DNA of 45,170 bases, taken from an uncultured bacterium (lineage in GTDB: Bacteria; Verrucomicrobiota; Kiritimatiellia; RFP12; UBA1067). A program made the translations under genes and the position numbers. Location of the stretch: the NCBI GenBank assembly GCA_902779075.1, contig CACZAK010000075.1, positions 1 to 45,170 of the forward strand, given 5' to 3'. The notes below the pieces were generated by a model. That model was not told where the DNA came from and made no database searches. It saw nothing but the letters and a program-made list of their open reading frames with translations. Below, in pieces: positions 33,896-41,540 of this stretch (the stretch's first letter is position 1; each line of letters starts with the position of its first letter).

Positions 33896-35878
33896 TCACT
33901 CGTGCGGGCCGTATTCGACCGGGAACCAGGTTCTGTAGTAGTTGTCGCGATGCCAGGTATTGCCGGCTGAGGCGTAGTCGCAGAAAAACACGGTCGCGGG
34001 ATTGCTCGCTTCGGGATTCTCGTGGTGGGAGCCAAGCGGGAGCGTCGCGGAAAACGCCATCCAGATGTCGTCCGAGGGCGTGCGCACTGCCGCGAACGTC
34101 GGCATCGGCTGTCCGTCCTTGATCCCGCGCCTGAACGGCTCCGTCAGGTCGCCGTCCGCAAAGCGGCTGTCGCGGGCGAGCAGGACCGGACCCCGCGTGA
34201 ATGCAACATGATGATTGCGCGTATGCGCGACAACCGGCATGTCAAACTTGATCTCCACGATGTCACCGAGCTTCCAGTCCCTCTTGACCGTGAAATACGA
34301 ACCGGCCGTGACCCCTTCAAGCGCCTTGCCGTTCACCATCACCTCCGTTTTTGCGCTCCATCCCGGAATGCGCAGCCTGAGCGGGGCTTCGCCCACGCCC
34401 TCCGTGTGACTCACGATCCGCGCAGTGTTCGAGCGGGGATAGAGCGAGTACATGTCGAATGCGACCTTACGCCCGTCCGGCAGTTCGCCGCTCACAAGCG
34501 CCGACGAATAGAAGTTGAATGTCGCGACACCGTCGCGCACTGCAAACAGCTTCTTGAGGAAACAGAGGAATCCGCGCGGACCGTTTGCCGTGCAGCAGTC
34601 GGTGTGCATGTAGCAATGATGCTGCCCATGGTAACGGTTGCCGGAGAGAGGCGTGTATCCCGCGAACTCGGCGCCGTCGGCTTTCATGGCCCCAAGATAG
34701 GCGTTATAGAACGTCTTTTCAATCTCGTCCGCCCACTTCGGGTTGTCGGTCGTGTCCAGCAGCTTCTCGCAGAAGCGCATCCATGTGGTGGTGACGCACG
34801 TCTCCTGCAACCTGAGGTACGGCAGATGCTGCTTGCGCGCCCCGTGAAACCACGCTTCGGAGCAGGCGCATCCTCCCGCAAGGTTTATCTCCTCCTTCAC
34901 GATGTCCTCAGCCGTCATAACAGCGGCCTTGAAAATGTCCTCCACCGGCGGCACCGAGTAGTGGGCATTTCCACATTTACCCGATTTCACAATTTCACAG
35001 TACTCCAACAGCCCCTGGTAGCAGCTCATCATCTCGTATGACTTCCAGCGGTTGTGCTTCATCACATACCCGCCATGCGCGTCGGGCTTGTTGCCGTATC
35101 CATTGCGGTCGGCAACCGATATGCCCTTGAGAGCCAAGTCTATGAGGCGCGGACCGGATTCCGGTTCGGTCATTCCCTTGACGATATAGGCTGCGAAGTC
35201 GAGATATTTCTGTTCCCCGCAACGCTTGTACAACCAGATGACAGGCTCAAGTATCGACGAGCTCGCGTAGCCCGACCAGTTGCCCGTCTGCCAGAGTTCG
35301 CGCCCACGCCTGCCATTCGGCCCGATCTCGGCAATCACGTAGTCGCACAGCCTCTTTGCCGCCTCAAGCGCCCTTTTCCCCTGTCCCTCGTTCTCCGTCC
35401 CCCGTTTCCCGTCATGGTAATGCAGCAGCCCCATCATCGTGTACTTCATGCCCCAGACATCCCACCCCTCCCCGCAGCGCAGTTCGTCTGGGTAGTTGCC
35501 GATATAGCCGTTCGGCTCCTGCGAGGCGAGCATCCTCTCCACGCCCCGCTCTATACTGGCATGGAGATCTTCCCCTCCTTTACACTTTCCATTCTCCAAG
35601 TACCGCTGGTACGGGACGGCCGAATGCATCCACTTGCCCCAGAATTCCGTCTGCCACCATCCCCGTCGTTCGGTCTTCTCCATGAACGGCGCGGTGATGT
35701 AATCGACATCTTGTGCGGCGACGTGGTTCGCAATCATCGCATCCAGCCGTTCGCCGAGGTAACCCTTGAGACGCACGTTCCCCATGTTGTCAAGGGAGTC
35801 TCTCGCCGCGAACACGCCACCCGCCATGAACACGGCGGTCAGCGCACACACACAACTTGGATCTATCGCTTTTTTCAT
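33896..35878 (-). CDS. GH127/GH146-type beta-L-arabinofuranosidase (DUF1680)
   Basis: A 660-residue exported enzyme (signal peptide about 1-24) with the (alpha/alpha)6 barrel of DUF1680. The zinc/cysteine site of the family is visible: LRLQETCVTTTWMRF (Glu and first Cys) and CYMHTDCCTANGPR (the Cys pair, one of which is the nucleophile). A trimming function on arabinose-containing plant or host glycans is expected. It has three low-complexity loops encoded by purine tracts (YLENGKCKGGED, HDGKRGTENEGQGKR and VKSGKCGNAH) where relatives have short helix-connecting loops. Upstream AGGTGGC may be a weak ribosome binding site. It follows the solute-binding protein by 42 bases, suggesting uptake and hydrolysis in one operon. 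Confidence 0.85.
   Translation of the reverse strand: MKKAIDPSCVCALTAVFMAGGVFAARDSLDNMGNVRLKGYLGERLDAMIANHVAAQDVDYITAPFMEKTERRGWWQTEFWGKWMHSAVPYQRYLENGKCKGGEDLHASIERGVERMLASQEPNGYIGNYPDELRCGEGWDVWGMKYTMMGLLHYHDGKRGTENEGQGKRALEAAKRLCDYVIAEIGPNGRRGRELWQTGNWSGYASSSILEPVIWLYKRCGEQKYLDFAAYIVKGMTEPESGPRLIDLALKGISVADRNGYGNKPDAHGGYVMKHNRWKSYEMMSCYQGLLEYCEIVKSGKCGNAHYSVPPVEDIFKAAVMTAEDIVKEEINLAGGCACSEAWFHGARKQHLPYLRLQETCVTTTWMRFCEKLLDTTDNPKWADEIEKTFYNAYLGAMKADGAEFAGYTPLSGNRYHGQHHCYMHTDCCTANGPRGFLCFLKKLFAVRDGVATFNFYSSALVSGELPDGRKVAFDMYSLYPRSNTARIVSHTEGVGEAPLRLRIPGWSAKTEVMVNGKALEGVTAGSYFTVKRDWKLGDIVEIKFDMPVVAHTRNHHVAFTRGPVLLARDSRFADGDLTEPFRRGIKDGQPMPTFAAVRTPSDDIWMAFSATLPLGSHHENPEASNPATVFFCDYASAGNTWHRDNYYRTWFPVEYGPHE
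35371..35412. repeat. Purine/pyrimidine low-complexity tract inside the GH127 gene
   Basis: A C/T-rich run (CCCTTTTCCCCTGTCCCTCG and onwards) encodes KRGTENEGQGK on the minus strand. Similar short tracts lie in the same gene at 34963-34999 (repeats of ATTTCACA type) and 35571-35598 (CCTTTACACTTTCCATTCTC), and an AAGTGTAAAG tract precedes the pectate-lyase-like gene at 20076-20095. Confidence 0.55.
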
Positions 35879-35920
35879 TTTGCCACCTGGATGTTCTTCT
35901 GCACGGCACCCGCGACGACT

Positions 35921-37537
35921 CTATTTTACAGAGGATGGGGGTTGGTGGTGGATGTATTTCTCCATGCCGTACGGGAAGTCGGTGAGGCGGTAGTTACCCA
36001 CGGTATCCCAGTGCAGCGCGAAGGACTTGTAAAAATAGAGGTATATCCACGGACAGTCCTCGCGCACGATCTCCTGCGCGCGCGCCCACGCCTCGCGACG
36101 GGCCTCCGGCGTTTCGGCGGACATCGCCTCGTCGTAGCATTTGTCAAATTCCGGATTGCGGTAGTTGCAGTGGTTCGCGCCCGGCGAGCAGTTCCTGGAA
36201 TGGAAGAGCTGGAGGAATGTCTCGGCGTCGGGATAGTCTCCCACCCAGCCGAACATGAACAGCGTGACATGCCCGTCCGACACCGCCTTGAGGTACGCGG
36301 CCCATGTCATGAACTGCGGTTCCAGACGTATCCCGATGCGGTCGTAAAACCCTTGCAGAAGCTCCACCTCCTCGCGCGCGCCCTGGTCCGCACGGCCGAG
36401 CGATATCGGAAGGACAAGCCGCTTGCCGGTCTTGGGATCGATGCCACCGGGGAAACCAGCCTCCGCAAGCAGCGTCTTCGCCTTCTCGACATTGAACGAA
36501 TACTTGAACGGCGTCTCGATGCGCCCGTCCACGCCAAACGGCAGCGGGCCGTCGGCCGGCTCCACGCGGTCGTTCAGGAATCTTTTCCACGCGGGCGCGT
36601 CGAACGCGCAGTTCAGCGCCTGGCGCAGTTTCTTGTTTTTGCCGAGAAGCGGCTTGTCCATGTTGATGCCTACGTACATGACCTGCATGATTGGCGCGGA
36701 AAGGAGCCGCACGCCCTGCGCGGCCAGACCTGGCGCAAGCTTGCCGTTCTTGTCCACCACCGCGTCCCAGTTGTTGCGGTCAATGCCGCCCAGGGCATCC
36801 AGCTCGTGGCCGAGGAACATCAGCCACTGCGTGGATGGATCGGTCACGACGAGGTACTCCAGCCTGTCGTACGGCGCGGGGTTCCCGACCTCCGCCCAGC
36901 CGCGCCATCCCGTCTCGCGCGTGAACACCATCCGGTGGTTGCGCCACCATTCCACCAGACGGTACGGACCCGACCCGACAGGGTGCTGGCCGAACTTCGC
37001 GCCGTACGTCTCAAGCGCCTCGTGCGGAACAATGCCGGTAAAGGACATCGCCATCAGCCACGGGAACACGTGGAACGGCTTCGTCAATGTTATTGCCACA
37101 GTCCGGTCGTCGGTGGCCTTCACGTCCGCCACGTAGTCCATGGTCCACATGCCGCTGGACGCATTCGACTTGTCGCGGAGGCGGTTGAGCGAGAACACCA
37201 CGTCGTGTGCGTCCATGAGGCGTCCCTTGCCGCCGGGGAAGCAGGGATCGTCTTGGAAGCGGATGCCTTCCCGCATGCGAAATGTGTAGACTATGCGGTC
37301 CTTGCTGATCGTCGGCAGCTCGCACGCGCACGGAATCAATTTGTAAGGGCGCGCAACGTAGTCAATGCCCAGCGGCGGCTCGTACACAAGCTGGATCATG
37401 CGGGAGTCCGGCACGGACGACGAATGGATCGGGTCCATAGATGCGATGCGCTCGATCGGGCGCCTGTATGTGACCGCCGACACCGCGATGGGAAGAAACA
37501 AAAGAAGAATGGTTGAAAGAGCTCTCATGTAGCGCAT
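35921..37537 (-). CDS. Peptide/nickel-type ABC transporter substrate-binding protein
   Basis: A 538-residue exported family-5 solute-binding protein (DppA/OppA type; signal peptide MRYMRALSTILLLFLPIAVS). Landmarks are MREGIRFQDDPCFPGGKGR with MDAHDVVFSLNRLRD, VGSGPYRLVEW, the family signature region around YVGINMDKPLLGKNKKLRQA, and the C-terminal APGANHCNYRNPEFDKCYDE-like stretch (seen as GANHCNYRNPEFD). It has no lipobox, so it is probably free in the periplasm. No permease or ATPase genes are nearby, so it must share a transporter encoded elsewhere. Upstream in-frame ATG codons at 37552 and downstream at 37528 are alternatives. It lies between the di-haem protein and GH127 genes on the same strand. 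Confidence 0.85.
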   Translation of the reverse strand: MRYMRALSTILLLFLPIAVSAVTYRRPIERIASMDPIHSSSVPDSRMIQLVYEPPLGIDYVARPYKLIPCACELPTISKDRIVYTFRMREGIRFQDDPCFPGGKGRLMDAHDVVFSLNRLRDKSNASSGMWTMDYVADVKATDDRTVAITLTKPFHVFPWLMAMSFTGIVPHEALETYGAKFGQHPVGSGPYRLVEWWRNHRMVFTRETGWRGWAEVGNPAPYDRLEYLVVTDPSTQWLMFLGHELDALGGIDRNNWDAVVDKNGKLAPGLAAQGVRLLSAPIMQVMYVGINMDKPLLGKNKKLRQALNCAFDAPAWKRFLNDRVEPADGPLPFGVDGRIETPFKYSFNVEKAKTLLAEAGFPGGIDPKTGKRLVLPISLGRADQGAREEVELLQGFYDRIGIRLEPQFMTWAAYLKAVSDGHVTLFMFGWVGDYPDAETFLQLFHSRNCSPGANHCNYRNPEFDKCYDEAMSAETPEARREAWARAQEIVREDCPWIYLYFYKSFALHWDTVGNYRLTDFPYGMEKYIHHQPPSSVK

Positions 37538-37604
37538 ATTGATTCCGAACAATTCACAGGCGTTTGCCCAAAAGCGTATTCATTGCCACTAATGCAAATT
37601 GTCC

Positions 37605-38537
37605 TTACAGTACCTTGAGGAATTCTACGAGCGACTTCCGGTCCTCAGGCGGAAGCGCCTCGCCGCCGGGCATTATGGGCACGACGGCGTTCAGGTCCTT
37701 GATCTTGCCTTCCGTGAGATACGCCGTGCGCAATCTGAGTCCGCGCAGTGAGGACACCTTCCGTCCGCGCGAGACCTTCCGCGCGCCGAGTACGGGACCG
37801 TCGTGGCAGTCCATGCAGCGAGCCGCGAGGAACACCTCGCTCCCGCGCCGCTGTTCGGGGTTGAGGCTGTCCGTATGGCCCGCGCACCAGAAATCGTACG
37901 GCGTACCCTCCGTGACGAGCGTCTTGAGATACTCCACGACGGCGTCCACCACGTTCGTGCCGACGAGGCCGTCGTCCCCGTACTCCGACCGAAAGCGCGC
38001 GGCGAGTGCGGCGTCCCCGGAAAGACGCGCGGCAACGCCCGCGAGCGGACCACCCCAGCTGAAGTGCGGCTCCTCTATCATCTTGCCTACAACAGCGTGC
38101 AGGTTCGACAGGCTACCATCGTGGAGGTACGCCGTGGCGAACGCGGCGTTGTACACGGGACGCGTCAGTATGTCATGGTGGATTCTGGAATCAGTGCCGC
38201 CTGCTCCCAGATGGTGACAGGCCCCGCAAACGAGTCCCTGCGACACGCGCGAAGCGGTGAGCCGCCGGTCGTTGAAGAGCTTCTGCCCGATCTTGGCGCG
38301 CCCCATGTGGTGGGGAAGGCCAGGCGGAAGCGGCACGAAAAGACGCGTTCCCGGCACGTCGATTCCAAACTGCGCGTAGAGCGCCGCACGCGCGGCGACT
38401 GCCTCCGCCTCAAGTCTGGCCGCCTCCGCGGCGGCAGCCTCACGCTGCGCGTGCTTGTGCAACGCGAAGATCCCTGCCGCAACAAGGACTAGTGCCGCGC
38501 ACGCGCCGACTATCGACCACTTAACCCGCCGCGTCAT
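37605..38537 (-). CDS. Membrane-anchored di-haem cytochrome c peroxidase-like protein
   Basis: A 310-residue protein of the MauG/CcpA family with an N-terminal membrane anchor (about 8-25) and a helical linker. Two haem c sites are present: VCGACHHLG (about 103) and RCMDCHDGP (about 241). The surrounding pattern fits the family: GRAKIGQKLFNDRRLTAS, PVYNAAFATAYLHDGSLSNL, and LRGLRLRTAYLTEGKIKDLN in the position of the final haem loop. Peroxidase or protein-modifying activity is expected. Its ATG overlaps the stop of the SurA-like gene (ATGA). The combination with a DJ-1 protein and a periplasmic chaperone points to stress or envelope redox upkeep, an inference. Confidence 0.82.
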   Translation of the reverse strand: MTRRVKWSIVGACAALVLVAAGIFALHKHAQREAAAAEAARLEAEAVAARAALYAQFGIDVPGTRLFVPLPPGLPHHMGRAKIGQKLFNDRRLTASRVSQGLVCGACHHLGAGGTDSRIHHDILTRPVYNAAFATAYLHDGSLSNLHAVVGKMIEEPHFSWGGPLAGVAARLSGDAALAARFRSEYGDDGLVGTNVVDAVVEYLKTLVTEGTPYDFWCAGHTDSLNPEQRRGSEVFLAARCMDCHDGPVLGARKVSRGRKVSSLRGLRLRTAYLTEGKIKDLNAVVPIMPGGEALPPEDRKSLVEFLKVL

Positions 38538-39718
38538 CTCGGAGCCCCCTTTTCTGATGCCAAAGGCACCGACACGCCGTCCACATTCTCCATGTCCGGG
38601 AACTCAGGACACCACACGCGGGCCGTGGCGAAGAGCGAACGGAACATTGCCCTGTATTCCTTCAAGTAGCGCTCGCGGCGCAGCTGGTCTATGGCCGTCT
38701 TGCGGTCGCTCCGTATCTTAGCCTTGCCTCCGCGCGCCGACTCCTTTGCCGCACGTTCCCGTAGTTCGGCCATCCGAGCCTCTATCTCCTGCGTCGTTAC
38801 GTTTAGCTTGTCGCCCCTGTCGCGCTCCAGGAACTTGTCGATGCGGATAGCGGAGCGGACATCGTCCCACTTAAGCCCTTCCGGCAACACGCCTTCCTTG
38901 AAGAACTGCGCCACGGTAAGTCCATGGGGCTTCAGCGCAGCGGCCATCTGCGACATTCTCGACTTCTCATCGTCTGACGTCACGGCGAAGCCGCGCCGGT
39001 CTGCCTCGGCGCGCATGACGGCCTTGACGATCCAGACCTGCATCTCGCGGCGGCGGAGGGCGCGCTCATCCGGCTGCACTCTGCCCATCCGGCGCAAGTC
39101 GTCCCGCGCGTTCTGCACGCGCAGGTCAAGCTCCGCAGCAGTAACAACCTGCCCTGCGGCAACGGCGGCAACGCGCGAAGGACGCCATCCCCACATCCCG
39201 GCGTATAGGGGCGTTCCCGTGTCGATGCGCTCCAGCTCAGGGAACTCGGGACAGCGCACTTGCGCCTTATCGCGCAGCGAGTGGTAGAAATCAGGGAAGG
39301 AGGCCGTGCGCAGGCCTTCCTTCACAAGGGCGTTGATGAGCAACCCCTCCTTGAGATCCTGCCGACGCGCCTGCTCCGGAAGCGGTCCTTCCTTGAAGAA
39401 GCGTTCCGCCGTCATCCCGTGGGCGGCAAACCATGACGCAAGGATGTCGGTTGTCGCACGCTCGTCCTCCTCTGCCACCGACACGCCGCGCTGCACGGCC
39501 TCGCCGAGCAACACCTCCTTGGCAATCCACGTCCGCGCCGTCTCGCGCCGGTCGCCGCCGAGCGCCTCGGCGCGCAGGTCGAGCTCGCTGGCCGTGAGGG
39601 AAACTCCGTTCACGGTCGCGACGACGCGCCAGGGCCTGCGCATCCACAGCCACGCGCCCCCGACTACCAGCGCGGCGAGGACGATTAGCACAACAACCCT
39701 TACAAGCGCCTTGCGCAT
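38534..39718 (-). CDS. Duplicated SurA-N-like periplasmic chaperone without PPIase domain
   Basis: A 394-residue protein with an N-terminal membrane segment (about 7-25). It contains two copies of a SurA/foldase N-terminal-like unit: the first has VNGVSLTASELDLRAEALGG, then MTAERFFKEGPLPEQARR and ends RCPEFPELERID; the second has GQVVTAAELDLRVQNARDDL, then LTVAQFFKEGVLPEGLKW and ends WCPEFPDMENVD. No parvulin (PPIase) domain is visible. It would bind unfolded exported proteins. The start overlaps the DJ-1 stop by one base (TGATG) and its stop overlaps the di-haem gene (ATGA). A longer frame upstream to 39973 overlaps DJ-1 and is rejected. Confidence 0.75.
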   Translation of the reverse strand: MRKALVRVVVLIVLAALVVGGAWLWMRRPWRVVATVNGVSLTASELDLRAEALGGDRRETARTWIAKEVLLGEAVQRGVSVAEEDERATTDILASWFAAHGMTAERFFKEGPLPEQARRQDLKEGLLINALVKEGLRTASFPDFYHSLRDKAQVRCPEFPELERIDTGTPLYAGMWGWRPSRVAAVAAGQVVTAAELDLRVQNARDDLRRMGRVQPDERALRRREMQVWIVKAVMRAEADRRGFAVTSDDEKSRMSQMAAALKPHGLTVAQFFKEGVLPEGLKWDDVRSAIRIDKFLERDRGDKLNVTTQEIEARMAELRERAAKESARGGKAKIRSDRKTAIDQLRRERYLKEYRAMFRSLFATARVWCPEFPDMENVDGVSVPLASEKGAPR

Positions 39719-40269
39719 CACGAGAACTCTGTGATCATTCCGTTGGCGATACCGTATGCCGTCTTCTCGTCCGTCAGGTGGGCGAGCACGACGAGCGCGA
39801 AGAGCATCGCCGCGCCAGGTCCCTGCCCGGTGATGATCTGTCCGTCCGCGATCACCGGCACCGACTCGACAGGCCGGCCCATCTGCGGCGAACAGGAGGG
39901 ATAGCACGTGACCGACTCGTCCTCGATAACCTCCGCCTTTTCCAGCACCGTCGGCGCCGCGCAGATGGCGCACACGAGCCCGCCCTCCGCCTTCTGGCGG
40001 CGCAGCCGCTCCAACAGCGGTTCACATTCTGAAAGATTCTGCGTGCCTTCTCCGCCGCCAGGTAGTATAATAGCGTCGTATTCGTCTTCTAGCACGTCGG
40101 GGAGACGCGCATCGGCCTCCATCTGGATGCCGTGTGCGGAACGGACGGCCTTGCCGTCCGACAGCGATGCCGTGACTACGTTGACGCCTCCGCGACGGAG
40201 AACGTCAACTATGGATACAGCCTCGATGTCCTCGAAGCCGTCCGCAAGTGGAACGAGTGCCTTTTTCAT
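39718..40269 (-). CDS. DJ-1/PfpI/YajL-family protein
   Basis: A 183-residue protein of the DJ-1 superfamily (protein/nucleotide deglycase or chaperone, cytosolic). It starts MKKALVPLADGFEDIEAVSI, which includes the conserved Glu of the active site, followed by YDAIILPGGGEGTQNL and the nucleophile elbow VCAICAAPTVLEKA with the reactive Cys; the C-terminus has TGQGPGAAMLFAL. All hallmarks of the YajL/DJ-1 subgroup are present. It is the first gene of a run through the SurA-like and di-haem genes. The ATG is 10 bases from the end of a TGCTATACT promoter, leaving at most two or three untranslated bases. Confidence 0.9.
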   Translation of the reverse strand: MKKALVPLADGFEDIEAVSIVDVLRRGGVNVVTASLSDGKAVRSAHGIQMEADARLPDVLEDEYDAIILPGGGEGTQNLSECEPLLERLRRQKAEGGLVCAICAAPTVLEKAEVIEDESVTCYPSCSPQMGRPVESVPVIADGQIITGQGPGAAMLFALVVLAHLTDEKTAYGIANGMITEFS

Positions 40270-40278
40270 GGTGGAAAG

Positions 40279-40287
40279 AGTATAGCA
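40279..40287 (-). promoter_or_regulatory. Extended -10 promoter of the DJ-1 operon, overlapping a divergent start
   Basis: The minus strand reads TGCTATACT. On the plus strand the same bases contain TATAGC (40281-40286), which lies 4-7 bases before the start of the release-factor-like gene, so both directions may use one AT-rich block. Confidence 0.6.
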
Positions 40288-40289
40288 AA

Positions 40290-40688
40290 ATGATGACCCC
40301 AGAGACAATAGCAAAAATCAAGTCGTTGATGGCAGAGGCCTCCGTGTTCGAGGAGGACCTCGAGGAGACGTTCATCCTCGGAGGCGGTCCTGGCGGGCAG
40401 AAGACGAACAAGACGTCAAGCGTCGTGCGCCTCTTCCACCCGCCAAGCGGACTCCAGGTGCGCTGCGGCGAGAACCGTTCGCGCGAGATCAACCGCTGGC
40501 TTGCGCGCCGCACCCTCGCCGAGCGCATCCTCGAGCGCGAACAGGGACGCAAGTCCGCCGAGCAGCAGGCCCGCGAAAAGAAGCGGCGGCAGAAGCGTCG
40601 TCGCTCCCGCCGCCAGAAACAGCGCATGCTCGAGGAAAAGCACGCCCACTCCGAAATCAAGGCGAACCGCAAGCCCGTGGACTGGTAA
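40290..40688 (+). CDS. Release-factor-like GGQ-domain protein
   Basis: A 132-residue protein consisting of the peptidyl-tRNA hydrolysis domain of class I release factors: ETFILGGGPGGQKTNKTSSV contains the catalytic GGQ, followed by a very basic C-terminal tail (KRRQKRRRSRRQKQRM). This build fits ArfB/YaeJ- or RF-C-like rescue factors, which free stalled ribosomes without reading a stop codon; the basic tail would enter the mRNA channel. It lacks the codon-recognition domains of RF1/RF2. The start may be 40290 or the second ATG at 40293; upstream in-frame positions to 40248 lie within the divergent promoter. It is convergent with nagB. Confidence 0.85.
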   Translation: MMTPETIAKIKSLMAEASVFEEDLEETFILGGGPGGQKTNKTSSVVRLFHPPSGLQVRCGENRSREINRWLARRTLAERILEREQGRKSAEQQAREKKRRQKRRRSRRQKQRMLEEKHAHSEIKANRKPVDW

Positions 40689-40724
40689 CTTGCGGTCCGC
40701 GACACGGCGCGGGGCACGCGCTCC

Positions 40725-41507
40725 TTACGCAAGCTCCGCCTTCAACGCCTCCTCGGCGCGCCATGCGTAGTACTTCTTCAGCTTGAGCTTCGAGGCCGCC
40801 GCCTCGTCGCAGAAGAACCAGCAGTCGGGGTGCATCTGGAGCGCGCTCGCCGTGCAGAACTGCGACACGCCGCCCTCGACCGCGCCCTTCACCGCGTCCG
40901 CCTTGTTCGCGCCGAACGCGAGCAGCACGATCCGCTTTGCCTCCATGATGGAGCCGACACCCATCGAGAGCGCCTGCTTCGGCACGTCCGCAGCCTTCTT
41001 GAAGAAGCGCGCGTTGTCCTTGATCGTCTGGGGCGTGAGCGACACGATGCGCGTGCGGCTCGTGAGCGAGCTGCCAGGCTCGTTGAAGGCGATGTGGCCG
41101 TCGGACCCGATGCCGAGCACCTGGAGGTCGATGCCGCCGGCCTTCTTGATCGCCGCCTCGTAGGACTTCACTTCCTTCCGCCAGTCCTTAGCGAGGCCGT
41201 TCAGCACGTGCGTGTTCTTCTTGTCGATGTCGATGTGGTCGAAGAGGTTCTTGTCCATGAAGTAGCGGTAGCTCTGATCATGCGTGGGCGGCAGGCCAAG
41301 GTACTCGTCGAGGTTCCAGCTCTTCGCCTTCTTGAAGCTGATCTTGCCCGCAGCGCAGTCCTTGGCGAGCGCCTGGTACATTGGCACCGGCGTGGAGCCG
41401 GTCGCGAGGCCCAGCACGGCGGTCGGCTTCGCCTTGAGCAGCGCGGTCACGAGGTCGGCAGCCTTGCGGCTCGCCTCTTCCTTCGTCTTGCAGATGATGA
41501 TTTCCAT
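40725..41507 (-). CDS. nagB: Glucosamine-6-phosphate deaminase
   Basis: NagB converts glucosamine 6-phosphate to fructose 6-phosphate and ammonia, the last step of amino-sugar breakdown. The 260-residue protein has VLGLATGSTPVPMYQALAKD (phosphate loop), WNLDEYLGLPPTHDQSYRYF (catalytic Asp/His area), LGIGSDGHIAFNEPGSSLTS (the NagB signature with the catalytic Asp-His-Glu region) and a typical C-terminus. A strong AAGGAG stands 8 bases before the ATG. It lies 33 bases after aroE and is likely co-transcribed with it from the promoter at 42393. With the sialate esterase it fits use of host amino-sugar glycans. Confidence 0.95.
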   Translation of the reverse strand: MEIIICKTKEEASRKAADLVTALLKAKPTAVLGLATGSTPVPMYQALAKDCAAGKISFKKAKSWNLDEYLGLPPTHDQSYRYFMDKNLFDHIDIDKKNTHVLNGLAKDWRKEVKSYEAAIKKAGGIDLQVLGIGSDGHIAFNEPGSSLTSRTRIVSLTPQTIKDNARFFKKAADVPKQALSMGVGSIMEAKRIVLLAFGANKADAVKGAVEGGVSQFCTASALQMHPDCWFFCDEAAASKLKLKKYYAWRAEEALKAELA

Positions 41508-41540
41508 TTACTTTCTCCTTTGTTGGTTTGGTTGTTGGGG

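Noticed and set aside
35054..37516. Long plus-strand open frame of 820 codons
   Set aside because: Antisense to the GH127 and solute-binding-protein genes, both of which have clear family motifs.
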